A stretch of 64,000 bases of DNA from Otis tarda (taxonomy: Eukaryota > Chordata > Aves > Otidiformes > Otididae). The stretch is taken from positions 23,498,501 through 23,562,500 of the forward strand of contig CM048553.1 in the NCBI GenBank assembly GCA_026413225.1. Reading direction: 5' to 3'. The position numbers and the translations under genes were made by a program. Below the pieces are notes generated by a model. That model saw nothing but the letters and a program-made list of their open reading frames with translations. It was not told the DNA's origin and did no database searches. Of this stretch, positions 50,348-62,500 are shown piece after piece. The first letter of the stretch is position 1; each line of letters opens with the position of its first letter.

Positions 50348-53300
50348 CTGAAAAAAAAGTATAAGCACTTATTAGATATATGGTAAAGAACAAGTTTTCA
50401 CTTGTTCTCCTAAAATACCCATTGTCACTATGCTTTTCTGTAAACAAATTCAATCCTTGAACAACAAAGCTTTGAAACTAAATATGAAAATTAGCTAACA
50501 GTTAATTAAAACAAAGCATCTCCTTAATAATAACAACAAAAAGCCCAGGAGTACTTGAATCTGGACTTTCCTGCACAGATGTGGCCAGGAAGCCAAGACC
50601 TACAAGCCTGACTGAGTGTGATTTGTCTGTCCCCGCCACACCTTCCCCAGTCTTTCCTGTGAGAAAAGGCTATCAAGCCTCAATATGAAAAAAGAAAAAG
50701 AGTTACAGAAAGTTTTTTAGCAAGCAACGTAGCCTCTTGGATCTTCTTGAACCACGCTAGTGAGAGGTCCAGACAAAAAGGCACAGTAACATTTTATAGA
50801 ACTCTCTAAAATATGTGAAAAATTTTTGAGACAATATGTAACAAAACCCAAAACCTTTGTGCTCTCAGGTAAGATTGTAAGAGCAGGGAAGACAGGCACA
50901 AACTCAAATCATTATTGTTTGTCTTCAATTTTAAGTTTTTCTTTTAATTTTACCCTGTAATTTTAAGAGATTCCTTAAAGTTCACTTACATCATCATACT
51001 GGAAGTTCACAAAACCCTGCTGAGATGTATCCCTTCTTCTAAAACATTCTGCAAAAATGCATTAAGAAAACAAAACAAACTAGGTAAGAAGAATTACAGT
51101 TAATCCATTTTTTAAAAATACATTGTACTTTTATAAAATTCCCCAACTCACAGGAATGAGTCATGAAGACCACTGCAATTCATTCCAAGACTCAATTTCC
51201 CGTTCCTAATTTTCATATTTATCATATACAACCCTTTATGTGCTGTTAATAAATACAGTTTCCTAATTTTGATAACATGACTCTTCTAGTCTCTGGAATA
51301 AACCCTACATTAGTTTTATGTTCATTTTTCAATGAGGATTTAAAGAAAAAAATCATAAACTATACTTGTTCCAGTTCTGCCTGTAAATTCTATATAAAGA
51401 AATCTATTCTGTGTTACATAAAAGTTGAACTTGAGGTAATCGAGTAAGCAGATTTTATTAAATTAAAATATATTATGGTGATGATCGTAACAAGGCTATA
51501 AATCCAGCATACCAGTGAGAGCTCTGAGTTTCACACAGCAGGCAATGTAATCATCAAATGTAATCTTTCCATGACTGCTGTATCGCCTTGTGATTGCAGT
51601 GACCGCCTGTGGGCTCAGTCTAAATCCTATTTGAAAATAAAAAGTCTGTATTGAGAAGACAGGTAAGTTAACAGAATCCAACACATTTTTAATTGGAAAT
51701 ACCATGTGTCAGCTGCTGCAGGATGAGAACTGGTACTGGGAAATGCTGTAAGTCAGTGTCAGAAGCAAGAACATTTCACAACTTACCCATGTTTATCAAG
51801 GCTTTCTCCAGTTCCTGGCGATCCACTGTACCACTTCTATCGTTGTCAAAACTTACAAAGTGCTGCTTCCAGCCATTGACCACAGCCCAGAGTTCTTTAA
51901 ACTCATTAAATCCCAGTGTGCCAGACATGTCCCTCTGATTCCAAAGTTAAGAAAAACGATCCTTAACTTAAAAAAAAAAAAAAAAAAAAATTAAAAGTCC
52001 TCTTTTCAATGGAAATTTATATTTTTATCATCTGTAGTTAAAAACTCTTTCTTGTTATTATTTTTTTTTGGTAGAAAACTAACTAGAACATCCCACAGCA
52101 CAGAGAGAGAGAATACTAGCGAACAAAATCAAAGGTCAGAGAACTTCCTCTCCCCGCTTCTTCTCAGTGAAACCTGATAAAAATATTTGCTCTTTGTGAA
52201 TTTAACTTAGTTCACACGCTTCTTTTTCACCTGCTGCAGTGTAATTGTTATGAAATATCCAAAATAAAAACAGATGCCAAATGTAAAATTACTTTAAGTT
52301 AGAACAATATCAGTTCTCTTGCATTCTAAGCAGTTTGTTCAAGGTGAGCTAACTGCTTTTTTCTTTTTAAACAGCAAGGTATTTGAACATGACAATTTAA
52401 GTTTTGACTAAAAAATTCCAAAGATTCCAAACTTGTACAGTACACCTAAGTCTTCCTAGGTCCTTCTGCTGAAAGGTACGTGAACCTGATTCATTCAAGG
52501 AATAGGATTTAGAGGGCCTTAGATTGTATTCAGGCTGTGTAGTACAAATGGTTCATTCATAAGGAAGGACATTGACAATGTTGTCTAATTTCAAAAGCAC
52601 AATGAGTGACTTGCACAAACCTCTGTTCTGGGCTGCCAGACCTTACTTTGCAGTCCCCTAGGCTTAGCGGGATGCCTCTTGTGGAAGAAGATCAGCCACT
52701 GAGAGTCTCGTTTGTCAGAATTATTATTTCATCCTGTAAAATGGTTAAGAATGGAATTTTGTAGTTCCCCAATCATAATGATCACAATACTTATGAAGTA
52801 AGGGCTGAATAGGATTTACAAAGCATTTCCCAAAGTTTTGGCACCCTCTATCTTTGCTTATGTAATGCAAAAACATTTACTTTTCATAGTAAAGGATACA
52901 TCCAGCATTGAGATCATGAGTCTGCAAGTCTCTAAGTTGAAAGCTGTTTAAATCAGGAAAAGAAAAAATAATTTATATTAAAAGAATTATTTTCCAGTTT
53001 GTCTGAATGTAAATTTTTGAATTGCTTTTTATTATATAGTGATAAAACATTATAATATATGAAATATTATATAATTCTTCCACTGTACACAGCCATACCA
53101 TATTTTGATCCAAGTAAGAGCTGTTAATCAATACTTGTTTGAAAAACTGACAGCAAACAATCTGGAGGCAATTCAAGTTATATTTAAAATTAATTTGTTC
53201 TTATCTCAATCCATAAAGGTTCTGGGTTTCAGTCAAAGCAGTTATTAATATTTCACCGTAGACATCACTTCAGAAGCAAAGCCAGTTTTACTCACAAAAG

Positions 53301-56300
53301 CCTGATTTTGTAAATTGAACACTAGGTATCCCAGCAGAGGCGTCCTGCCACAGAATTTTTTGGTCAGTATCAAAGCTCAATTTAAAAACAAAGCAAAACA
53401 TCTTTTTAAGAATTAGCTGTCCATTACAAAACAAAACACTTCTCCAACTCCACAGCTCAGCACTGGGGAACCAAGGAGGCTGAGAAGTCCTATATGCACA
53501 GAACTGAATAGAGAGAATTTACGTTTCAAAGTAGTCCACATGGGAAGAAAGTCCATTTACCATGCAAGTAAAAAAAACTCTGCAGAAGGCACAACTACAA
53601 GCGTTTTCTATTAGACAGCAAAAGAATTAGTATGCATTAGGGTTGGGGTTTTTTTTGGTTTATTTACATCATTAACTTACGTTTATAGGCTCCTGCAATC
53701 CCTGACTGGGTGAGACATCTCTGTAGCTCATCAGCATCTATTTGTCCATCCTTTCGATAACAGAAGAAGTATCAGCTATTGTTCTAATTCCCTCTCCCAG
53801 GCTGGTTATTCCCAGCACCCACTCCCTTTCCAGTGGCATTAAATTAGTTACCCTTTTACAGACCAACTGATTACCCGTCTGCTATATGACAGAAACTGCC
53901 TTTTATAACCCGTACCTGTAATGATGTTTCTTTAGCTGACATTTTTGCAATATGCATTAGCTTTCCCATCTAGTAATGTATTAAAAAAATGAACTTTTTT
54001 TTTTTAAACCCATCAAATCAACATAATCAATACATCAAATATTGGTAGCGTATACTTGAGAGCCAGCTGTATAGAAACTAAGGCTAAAAATTTTGAACAG
54101 AAAGATAGCTTTCCTTGAAGTACTAACTTAGTGGGTATTTGTAGTCACTTTAGATTATATGTTTATGATCTCACTGCTACAGTAGGAAACCTGGAGCCCA
54201 GATCACAAATGCCCTCTTTGCAAGACAGCCTTAAGTCTTACAAATTAAAAAAAAAAAAAAACAAATCTGGGTTTTTTTTAATAGTAAGTTGTTAGCAGAA
54301 CAAACAAAAGCACAAAGCAAAAAACTTTGAAAGAAAAACAAAACAAACCCAGAAAAGATACCCATCTGTACAGTTTGGAAAATGACTCACTTCCAACACA
54401 CCCTGCTCAGAGCCAAACAGAGGAAACAAAACTGCCAGCTCATGGAAAGCAATGAGCTGTCAAAACTGGAGCTGGAGTTCTAAGTCACATTCCTCACACA
54501 CCCAATGGGAAGTTCAGTTCACAGAGAGTTTGAGTATAATTTAACCTCATTCAAGGATGGAACATTATATCTGAAGATATAGAAAATTATGTGACTTTTG
54601 TAAAGCATTAAACAGGGAAAAGAGAGTTGCTTTATACTTGAAACAAATTTATTTGCCTCAGAATTTTCCTAGTGTTTGTAAATCCGGTAAGCATTTTTTT
54701 TCTTCTTCTTTTTTTTTTTTTTTTTTAAGATCGGGGTATGCTACTAAATGGCATGGTGGGAATGGCATAGCCAGGTAACTTTCAGAAATGAAGCATCATT
54801 ATTTATAGGACAAATAGTAGTTAACATCTTAAATGACATTTGACGAGGTCTGAAAAGAGGAGCAGTAACATTTTGATTCTATGTAAAATTAACGGTGGCT
54901 AAACCCAAAACTGCTTCCAATCCACTCTGTCAGTCTAACTACACAGATGTATTTAAAACTTTACATTCACAGAAAAAAAAAAAAAAAAAAGAGACAGATT
55001 TGAAACAGCCACGTATATTAACAGCAAATCTCTTCAAAGCCCTTGTGTCTTTTGAAACAAAGGCAAGATCTGCATAACTTTAAAATAATCAGGCAGACAG
55101 AAAAGCATGGTTTGTAATCATGATTAACACTATCAAAAAGATGCTTGGCTTTTTTTTTTTTTTAAGTAGAACTTAAGAAGTTAAATTAAACAAGGCATAG
55201 GGGCTTTGCGAACAGATTAAAAAAAAATTGTTACTTCCTACAAAGACAGACTCAGTTAACTGAATAAAGACTTGAAACAATACTTCTGACTTTCTTCTGT
55301 AAACAAAGGAAAATAATTCCTCAAATCTAAGACAAGATTTCTGTTGTAAACTACTTCAAAGAAAGCTCAGAGATAACAGTATATATCATATAGGTATAAA
55401 AACAACACAGAGAGCAGCAAAACATAACCAAAAACTTTACTAATTCTACAATAAGTACTTAGAGAAAACTGTGAGATGTGGCTTTTTAAAGACTTGCACA
55501 GATGGCTGTAACAGCAACTGATAATTTACCTGTTCCATTTCATCGTCTCCTTACAGGGTTTTTACTTCTGCACAGCCACTGTCTCTGAAACAGACTCTTC
55601 CAATTCCAAGGATAACATTTCAAAAGCTACCCAGTTTACTTCAATAAGGAATGATTTCTACAAATAAAAAGTATTTAAGAGTACTAACTTAAGTACTCTT
55701 AGCGCTAACTTGATCATACCCATTAGCTCACTGGTTCCCCCGCTTTCAATAACCACGCTTCACTTGCGAAGCCTGGGGACGGTCTATGCTCTGCTGAGGT
55801 CCAGCTCCCGCCACCTCTTCTCCACAGGCCTGCATCCTCTTTGCTGTTACCTCCCTCCCTCTTTACAACTACGAGCTTCTGCATTTTTGCAGCATCAGTT
55901 ACTGGCTCCACTGCTGATTCCTGGCACGCATTCTGGTGGCACCTGGATGCAGAAGCATTGCAGCTGGCAGGCAAACTATCAGCACATTCAGCAGAATTTA
56001 GCTTGGGCTCCACCTTACTAGAGACCTGTCTCACTACACACAGGTCACTCCAGTGTTCTCCTTTTGTACAAAAATATATAGTCTACATATTTTCATAAGC
56101 AATGTTAAAGAAGTAACATATAGACTGTAAGATGCACTATTAATTCAAAAGAATAATACAGACAACAACAACAACCCAAATGACAGTCTTGAATTGGGAA
56201 TTTAAACATCAGCTAATTGCTGAATTAAAACTTTCATGTTGTGAAATGTTGATGTAACTTATTTGCTCCTAAACTTCGTAACATAGTTTAAGAACCATTT

Positions 56301-58207
56301 ATTTCTAGTAACATTCATACTCACACAAAACCAATTATATGCCACAAAATTACAGGAAAGAAATTAAAAATGCAATGCAGAATGACAGAGGGGAAAAAAA
56401 GAAAGGCCTAAATGAAAGCTGTGAATGCCTTTTCCTCTAAAAGAATAACCACTCTGTCCTACTAGGAAACTCAGATATTGGCACAACTCAAGACTACTTT
56501 TCCATTTGTGAGTGAGCAATAATTTCCCACTCTTAGCCAGGCCATCTTCACATCCCATGCTTCCTACTGTTTCTGGCTTCTTTCTCTTGAAGCTGACAGC
56601 ATTTCCCAATCTGGAGCTGAGCCACAATTCAGTTACAACATTTCATGTAACTATATAGTCCTTGTACGTACTTAGATAGGAAACAGAGCGCGTACATGCA
56701 TTTACACACACATACACACATTATATAGAAACTAACAGCATTATTCAAACTGTATAGCTACTGTGTATATAAACACTTGAAGCAACAGTTCTCCTGACTG
56801 CAAAGATTAGGTGCTCCACCTTCCAAAAGCTTACGTAGAAATTATTCCCCAGGAATAAAAAAAAAAAAAAAAAAATCCAAGAAATAAATAACATAAGCTT
56901 ACCTGCCCTGCTACTGCAGCAAAATAACCATACAAAGGATCCTGAGCTTGTCCAGGGAATGCTGGTCCTCCCGGAGCTCCTCCATACTTTAGAAATCAAG
57001 AAGAAACTTAATTTTAAATAAATGATTCAGTGAACTCTTAAGAAACTGCAGTGATTGTACTTAAGAATCAACTTGTGTCTTTATATACACACTATGCAAA
57101 AAAGTCGAACCAATCAAAAAAGAAATTCCTTAAAAAAATATATTCCACAATCTCGGTATTATAATTCAAACAGATCTGTGTAAAACCTTGCACAGGAGCA
57201 ATCCACTGATCTAGACGCAGCATGGTGTATCTCATCAAGGTTGAATTTCAGTCTACTACCAGCAGAAAATGGGGTACTGAACACAAGACTACTAAAGGCA
57301 CTGCATTTTTTTCTTTCCACTTCAAAAAAGTTGAGCAAGTCAGATCTCTAGGGAAAATACTTGGAAGAATACACATTAAGCATAGAAATTCTTCAATAAA
57401 ATTGATTCTTAAGAGAAAATCATGGAATGACGGAAATTAATCCTGTTCGACAGAGTTGAACCAACAACCTGCGTGCGTTAGGGTCTATACCCATCTTTCA
57501 CTGAGACAGGAACATGCCTTTTTTGGAGATGGCCAGCGTTTGACCAGGTGTACCTCGCCCTTCGAAGCCGCTCAGCAGTTTACCGGCCCCAGGCGGCGAG
57601 GCCAGCTCTACCCAAGGTTTTAGACACAAGGCCTCGCTCGGGGACCCGACCCGGGCAGCGACAGCCCCGGCCGTGACTTCCGCCCACGGGCAGCACCGGC
57701 CGGGCACGCACCTCCTTCCCTCTGCCCTCCCGTCCCCCCTCCCGCGGGCGTGCCCCGGGCCGGCTCCGGCTGCCTTTCCTGGAGCGGGAGCGGCGGGTGG
57801 GGCGCCAGGAGGGCCAGGCGGGCCAGTGGCCCCCCTCGAACCTCGCAGAGCCCGCAAAGCCACCCCCCTGCAATTCCGCTGGAGGCCCGGGCGGGGCCGC
57901 AGCAGGCCGGCGGGGTGGGAGTCGGGGCCCGTTCCCCTCACCGCGGGCGGGACAGCCCGGAGGGCACCTCAGGTCACCAGCAGTGCGCGGGGAGGGGGGG
58001 AAGGCAGGGAAGGGGCTGCTCTGCCTCGCGCGCCATCGCCCCCGCCTCAGCCAAGCTGCTCCGCCGCCGCGGCGGCCCCAAGCCCAGCCCTTCACCGCAG
58101 CCGCGCCCCGCCAGCCCCCGCCGCCCGGGCTCAGCTCGCTGCCAGCCCCCACTCACCCCGCCCTGGTAGAAACCGCCGCCGGGCGCCGGCTGCCCGGGAT
58201 ACGACAT
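50321..58207 (-). CDS. SRI: SRI, sorcin (penta-EF-hand calcium sensor), complete coding region in 8 exons
   Basis: Sorcin is a soluble calcium sensor that moves to membranes when calcium binds. It modulates ryanodine receptors and other calcium-handling proteins in the heart and elsewhere (family knowledge). Eight exons with matching phases give 597 nt and 198 residues, the same length as mammalian sorcin. The N-terminus is Gly/Pro-rich (1-35). Five EF-hands follow: EF1 around 42-60 ([12 protein letters not shown]), EF2 [14 protein letters not shown]3 [14 protein letters not shown]4 around [12 protein letters not shown], and EF5 near the end, used for dimer formation. EF2 and EF3 have full canonical loops. 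The start ATG lies in a CpG island. The C-terminus is QCVMSV. The closest relatives, grancalcin and ALG-2, fit less well. Confidence 0.97.
50990..51048 (-). CDS. SRI: SRI coding exon 7 (start of EF5)
   Basis: 59 nt: [20 protein letters not shown], ending in phase 0 before GTAAGT. It includes the linker after EF4 and the EF5 loop. As I recall, mammals have DSF where this exon has ECF. Confidence 0.95.
51513..51626 (-). CDS. SRI: SRI coding exon 6 (EF4)
   Basis: 114 nt: a split glycine, then [37 protein letters not shown] and one base. EF4 has a non-canonical, shortened loop, as is normal in sorcin. The donor is GTATGC. Reading through it gives GMLDL and a stop, so the exon does not simply run on. 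Confidence 0.96.
51787..51934 (-). CDS. SRI: SRI coding exon 5 (EF2 and EF3)
   Basis: 148 nt: [20 protein letters not shown], then [20 protein letters not shown] and ELEKALINM plus one base of a glycine codon. It carries the rest of the EF2 loop, the linking helix and all of EF3. The donor is GTAAGT. The acceptor is preceded by TTTCTTAAC, a U12 branch-point match. Confidence 0.97.
52900..52943 (-). CDS. SRI: SRI coding exon 4
   Basis: 44 nt: completes a proline codon, then [14 protein letters not shown], the entering helix of EF2. The acceptor is TTTAAACAG. The donor GTATCCTTT is not the usual type; it matches the U12-dependent consensus. Confidence 0.95.
53681..53750 (-). CDS. SRI: SRI coding exon 3 (EF1)
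   Basis: 70 nt: [20 protein letters not shown], then AYK plus one base of the next codon. It holds the EF1 calcium loop and exiting helix. Acceptor CGAAAG, donor GTAAGT. Confidence 0.96.
53751..56902 (-). other. 3.2-kb SRI intron between exons 2 and 3
   Basis: AT-rich with several homopolymer runs (54698-54727 T, 54973-54990 A, 56857-56875 A). A GC-richer patch at 55720-56035 is open on both strands for about 100 codons, but no domain is recognised. Confidence 0.55.
56903..56986 (-). CDS. SRI: SRI coding exon 2
   Basis: 84 nt, 28 codons: [20 protein letters not shown], then YFAAVAGQ. It covers the end of the flexible Gly/Pro-rich segment and the first helix of EF1. The donor is GTAAGC. A run of 19 A on the + strand (56857-56875) lies just downstream in the intron. 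Confidence 0.96.
58157..58207 (-). CDS. SRI: SRI coding exon 1
   Basis: 51 nt encoding [17 protein letters not shown], ending in phase 0 before GTGAGT. The ATG (complement of 58205-58207) is the first in frame with the conserved N-terminus. A possible upstream in-frame ATG at about 58264 would add about 19 Arg/Gly/Cys-rich residues that sorcins lack, so I take that stretch as 5' UTR. Confidence 0.95.
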
Positions 58208-58485
58208 CTTCTGCTGGCACCGGCACCTGCCCCGGTCCGCCCGGCCTCGCCCGGGCGCAACCACCCGACCAGGAAGGGGGAGGGGGGACCAGATCAGCCT
58301 GCTGTCTCCGGAAAGGCCGGGGCCCGGAAGCTCTGCAACCCCTGCGCGGCAAGCGGCTGCCTCCAGTCACCGGGGCAGCGCCAGGCAGTGCCGTGGGGAG
58401 CAGAGGGACCACCCCCGTCCAACCCTCCCTGCATCGGAGTGGTACAGGCCGCCGGCGCGGAGGCGGCTATTTCCTCCTCTCAGGC

Positions 58486-58494
58486 ATTGGGCGG
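58486..58494 (-). promoter_or_regulatory. CCAAT box overlapping a GC box upstream of SRI
   Basis: The - strand reads CCGCCCAAT, so an NF-Y-type CCAAT and an Sp1-type CCGCCC share bases, about 280 nt upstream of the SRI ATG. The position suits a core promoter, but the transcription start is not known. Confidence 0.4.
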
Positions 58495-59150
58495 TGCAGC
58501 GCTGCCTCGGGGCCTGCTCGAACCGGGGTGGCGGACCTGGCTCTTCCCCTGCGTTTTCTGTCGCTGCCGGTGTTGGTGCGGAGCCGGTAGAGGCGAAGGG
58601 GAGCCGGCTCGGCTCCCTGCCAGCAGCTTCGGACACAGGCGGACCGCAGCGCCCGCGGGAAGGAAACCGCACCCTGAGCGAGCGGCCGCGGGGGGCCCGG
58701 GGGCTTCGTCCATGGCGGCGGCCGGCACAGGCCACGTCCCCGGCACACCCCGGGGGCTGCCGCGCCTCTGGAAGCAGCTGTCTGTGTCTCACTGTTGCCG
58801 CTGAGGTGTTTGGAAAGCAGTGTTGGTGTCAATTATCCGTAAATCGCCCACCTGTGTTTTACAAGACGGCCGCAAAGCCCATGAACTCAGGAGTTTGTGC
58901 CTATGTATCACATGCATCACAGACTGTGTCATCATGGTACATGGTATCCTTTTGTGATACTGTATTCCTGACCCCAAGGAGAAAATAGATGAGCTGCACC
59001 ATTTCCTTTTGGGTCTGTAGGTCAAAACTCTTTTGGAGCAGGAACGAGGAGGGAATGCCAGTGTCCTGCTGGAGCTGTGAAAGCCCTTTTGTGGGGGACC
59101 CACCAGCAGTCCCTGGCCTGAGGCCACTCTGATTTTGGGGATTTGCTTTC

Positions 59151-59565
59151 ATAGAATCATTAAGATTGGAAAAGACCTTTAAGATCATCAAGTCCAACCA
59201 TTAACCTAATGCCACCATGTCCACTAAACCATGTCCTGAATTGCTACATCTACAAGTTTTTTGAGTACCTCCAGGGATGGTGACTCCACCAATTCCTTGG
59301 GCAGCCTCTTCCAGTGCTTGACCACTCTTTCAGTACAGAATTTTTTCCTAATATCCAACCCAAGCCTCCCCTGCTGCAACTTGAAGGCATTTACTCTCAT
59401 CCTATTACTAGTTACTTGGGAGAAGAGATCAACACTTGCCTCCATACAACCTCCTTTCAGGCAGTTGTAGAGAGCGATAAGGTCTCCCCTTAGCCTCCTC
59501 TTCTCTAGACTAAACAATCCCAGTTCCCTCAGCCACCCCTTATAAGACTTTTTCTCCAGACCCCA
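59151..59565 (-). mobile_element. CR1 LINE fragment, 5'-truncated
   Basis: The - strand encodes [20 protein letters not shown] and [20 protein letters not shown], the same CR1 ORF2 C-terminal motifs. A CR1 3' tail follows (ATAGAATCAT at the low end). It differs at many positions from the copy at 5714, so it belongs to another subfamily or is older. It lies upstream of SRI in intergenic DNA. Confidence 0.92.
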
Positions 59566-62500
59566 CCTTTGATGCCACAACCTCCTCCAGGTGAGAGGAA
59601 CTTGCTGGATAGTTTGGTCCTATGGACTCTTTGTTCACTTCAGTACTCCAGGAAGCAATGACAGCTGAAATGGTCACAGCTTGGTCTGAGCTGGACTGTG
59701 TATTTGCAAAGTGTTAGAACTTCCTCATACTGAGAGGTGTCTGATTAAGTTGCAAGACGATGAGGATTTTTTTTTGCTAGAGCCTGGATGAATGAAACAG
59801 ATCGACTGATGGAGGCTTTGCAGAGTAAATAGTCTACTGTCAGAAATCTAAAAGCATAACATTGTTTTCTGTTTGTTAGCATAATTTCTGAAGAACTTTA
59901 TGATATTTGTGTAGGACCTTATTAATTTAGTAACACTAATTTATAGTAAACTTTTCATTAAGAGTCAGTCATCTTTCTCAGCTACTAAGTCATCCAGTAA
60001 ACATGACTTTCAGAAACTATCTGTACAGCACACATTTTTATTATTTCAGCACCAATCACACTGATACTATTAATATTGCCATTAACATGAAAACAAGCAC
60101 TGTGGTGCTCTGTGAAATTTAATGTTCAGTAGAGCTGCCAAATTAAAGAGGCAAATCATTATGTAATAGCTTTGTCACACAGGATGGCCTCTCCGAAGAC
60201 CATGTTCTCAGGGCAGCTGAGAAACGAAGTAGTGGATCTGGCTAGCTTTTTGGCTTAAGAAATACTTATCTCACAAAAGTATTTGAATAAAACATCTGTT
60301 GATACTAAACTGTGCAGCTGTCAAATAGTTTTATTTACCAGCCTTAATCTATGTGCAGTGTAGGTTATTGGAGACACTCTGCTGAACCTTGTTAGAGTAC
60401 ATATATTAATGTCTGGGCCAGAAGCCTTCGTAATTAGAATAAGATATAGGTACAGTAATAAAAATATTACAGGCTGAAAAGATTGAAAATAAGTGGCAAA
60501 TAATATAAGGGATAAGATTTGAAGTGTTATATGCTGATAAGCAAAATGTCAAATAGTATATATGTATGGCAAATAACTTAAAGATAGTAAGAAGGACTTT
60601 TAAACTGCATTAGTAGGAAAAAAACCAGATAAGATGCAGAGTAGTTGGTAGGTAAAGATATTAAACTTGTACAACTGTAGCTGTATAGAAAACATAGATG
60701 CAATTGTAACTTTGAGGGGTTTTTTTTTGTACTTGAGCTCAGCAGAAAAATCTGTTCATCCTCCATTTGCAGTGCTTCTACTGAGACTGCGGTAAGGAAC
60801 ACTGCACTCAGTACTTAATATTTGCAAGATTATTTAAATTCAACCGCAAATAAGCCAAAGAGCTGTCAGACACATGTAACAAAGTGTTGTATTTTATATG
60901 GTTTGTTGGGTAGGCATTTTGTTTGCACTGGTGCATTTGTTCCTTCAGTTTTTATCTGAGGAAAAGGAATGCTGCAAAAGAGGGCTGTACAAGGAGGTTA
61001 ATGAGTACACGTCTGCCTTGTGAACAGCTGCTGAGTTATGGTAACCTTTTAAGTTACAATAAGATGATAGCATTAGAAATACACCAGTAAGAAATCTGTG
61101 TAGAATAAATAGCAACTGATTTTGCAAATCTCAAAGAATACATAATCCCTCTAGTGGGAAGACTGAGTCAAGCAACCCAAAATGCTAGTACTATTGCCTT
61201 TTTTGAGATAATTCAGTATATTTTCCTAAGAAAAGACCTAAGTAAAATAATTTTGTTTAGAAAATGAAAATTGCGTGCAGTTTGCATTCCATAGCTTTTG
61301 CTGGATTCTTTGTAATAGGATGTTAAGGAAGAATTCAAAACGGACCTACAGTAACAGCATTACTGCCTTAAAATCTGACCACAAGTCACACTCATTGTAT
61401 GTTCCTCACAGGGAACAAAGGCTAGCATAAACCCACTACAAGTCATACACTTTTGGCTTGCCCCTCTTCCCTCCCTCTGCCCCACTAAGACTGAGTAGAT
61501 TTAGCCCTGACATGAGCTCACACATGATGTGGGAATTCAGCCACTCTGAACTGAAAGCCGTGAGCCATACCATGCTGCCAGTTGCATTCCCATCTGGTGT
61601 AGTGGCTGGGAGCTCGGAGGCGGCGTGCTGAGATGTCCTGCTTTCCTGGCAAGCCAGGTATGGAGTTTGTCCTTTCCAGAACTGCAATAAAAGAAACTAG
61701 GGAGGAGACAGAGGATTAAAGTGTAAAGTTCAAATTTCTTGAAGTGTTTACTTAGCACTTGAAAATAAATATATTACTTAAGGAGGGACAAAATGTAATC
61801 TCCTTACCCTTTAAATTACCATAATGTGAGAAGTGGCATAAATTCAAACAGTGGAAAAATAAATGTAGTACAGAACAGAAATCCTTAGCCTCACTCGGTG
61901 CCCAGAATGAATGGTGTTCCACTGTTCTGCTACTTATTCTTTTCTTTGACACCACCCCTTCTTTTTCTGTTTACTGCACGTTATTTATACTCAGTTCTGC
62001 AGAAAGTTATTTTGTACAAAGATTTTCTGTAATAGCCAAGATTTATGTTGGAATCATCAAATAATGTACTTGCAAGGACAGGGGACAGGGAGAAGGCAAT
62101 TCTCTCATTTTATAGGTAAAGAGAGTTATGGAGATTAAAAGTTTCTATTTTTTTTTTTTTTTATCCAGTCTGAGCTACCTGAATTTTCTCCAATCCCATA
62201 TGACTTTTCCCTCCCAACTCCCAGCTCCACCCTCCTTAACAGATGGTTCAGTGGTGATGAACGTTCTTACTCCATACTCCTTCCTTTCTTTGTTTCCTCT
62301 ATGTTCAGCATTGCGGGACTTTTAAATCGCTCACCGGGCATCAGCAAGGGTATCACTGAAGGACTAAGACAAGATAACCATAACTGTGGATGGTGCAGCT
62401 AGTGAGGTTTTGATATTGAGATTTTTGAGGCTAAAGGCTAACAATCAGCTTTTTTTTTTCAATGCAGTACAATAACACAAGTTACCACATCCATTTCACT

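Larger units (their letters stand above)
57540..58770. promoter_or_regulatory. CpG island covering SRI exon 1 and promoter
   Basis: About 1.2 kb of very GC-rich, CpG-dense DNA in an otherwise AT-rich window, centred on SRI exon 1. No TATA box is evident where one would be expected. On the - strand, upstream of the start codon, there is a CCAAT box (complement of 58486-58490) overlapping a GC box (complement of 58489-58494). This fits a housekeeping-type promoter. The long ORFs on both strands here are products of high GC. Confidence 0.85.

Noticed and set aside
51496-51512. SRI ending early with GMLDL after exon 6
   Set aside because: It is intron read-through. Exons 7 and 8 follow in correct phase and give the normal 198 residues.
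55710-56034. About 100-codon ORFs on both strands in an SRI intron
   Set aside because: A GC-richer patch open on both strands, with no domain and no matching splice phase to SRI.
57440-57505. Possible tRNA-like segment (GTTCGACAGAGTTGAACC and its surroundings)
   Set aside because: The B-box resemblance is partial, no A box is present at the right distance, and no cloverleaf could be drawn by eye.
57673-58804. Long + strand ORFs (305 and 335 codons) and several - strand ORFs in the GC-rich island
   Set aside because: Very high GC removes stop codons in all frames. The proteins are Pro/Ala/Gly/Arg mixtures with no domain, and the real SRI exon 1 lies inside the same stretch on the other strand.
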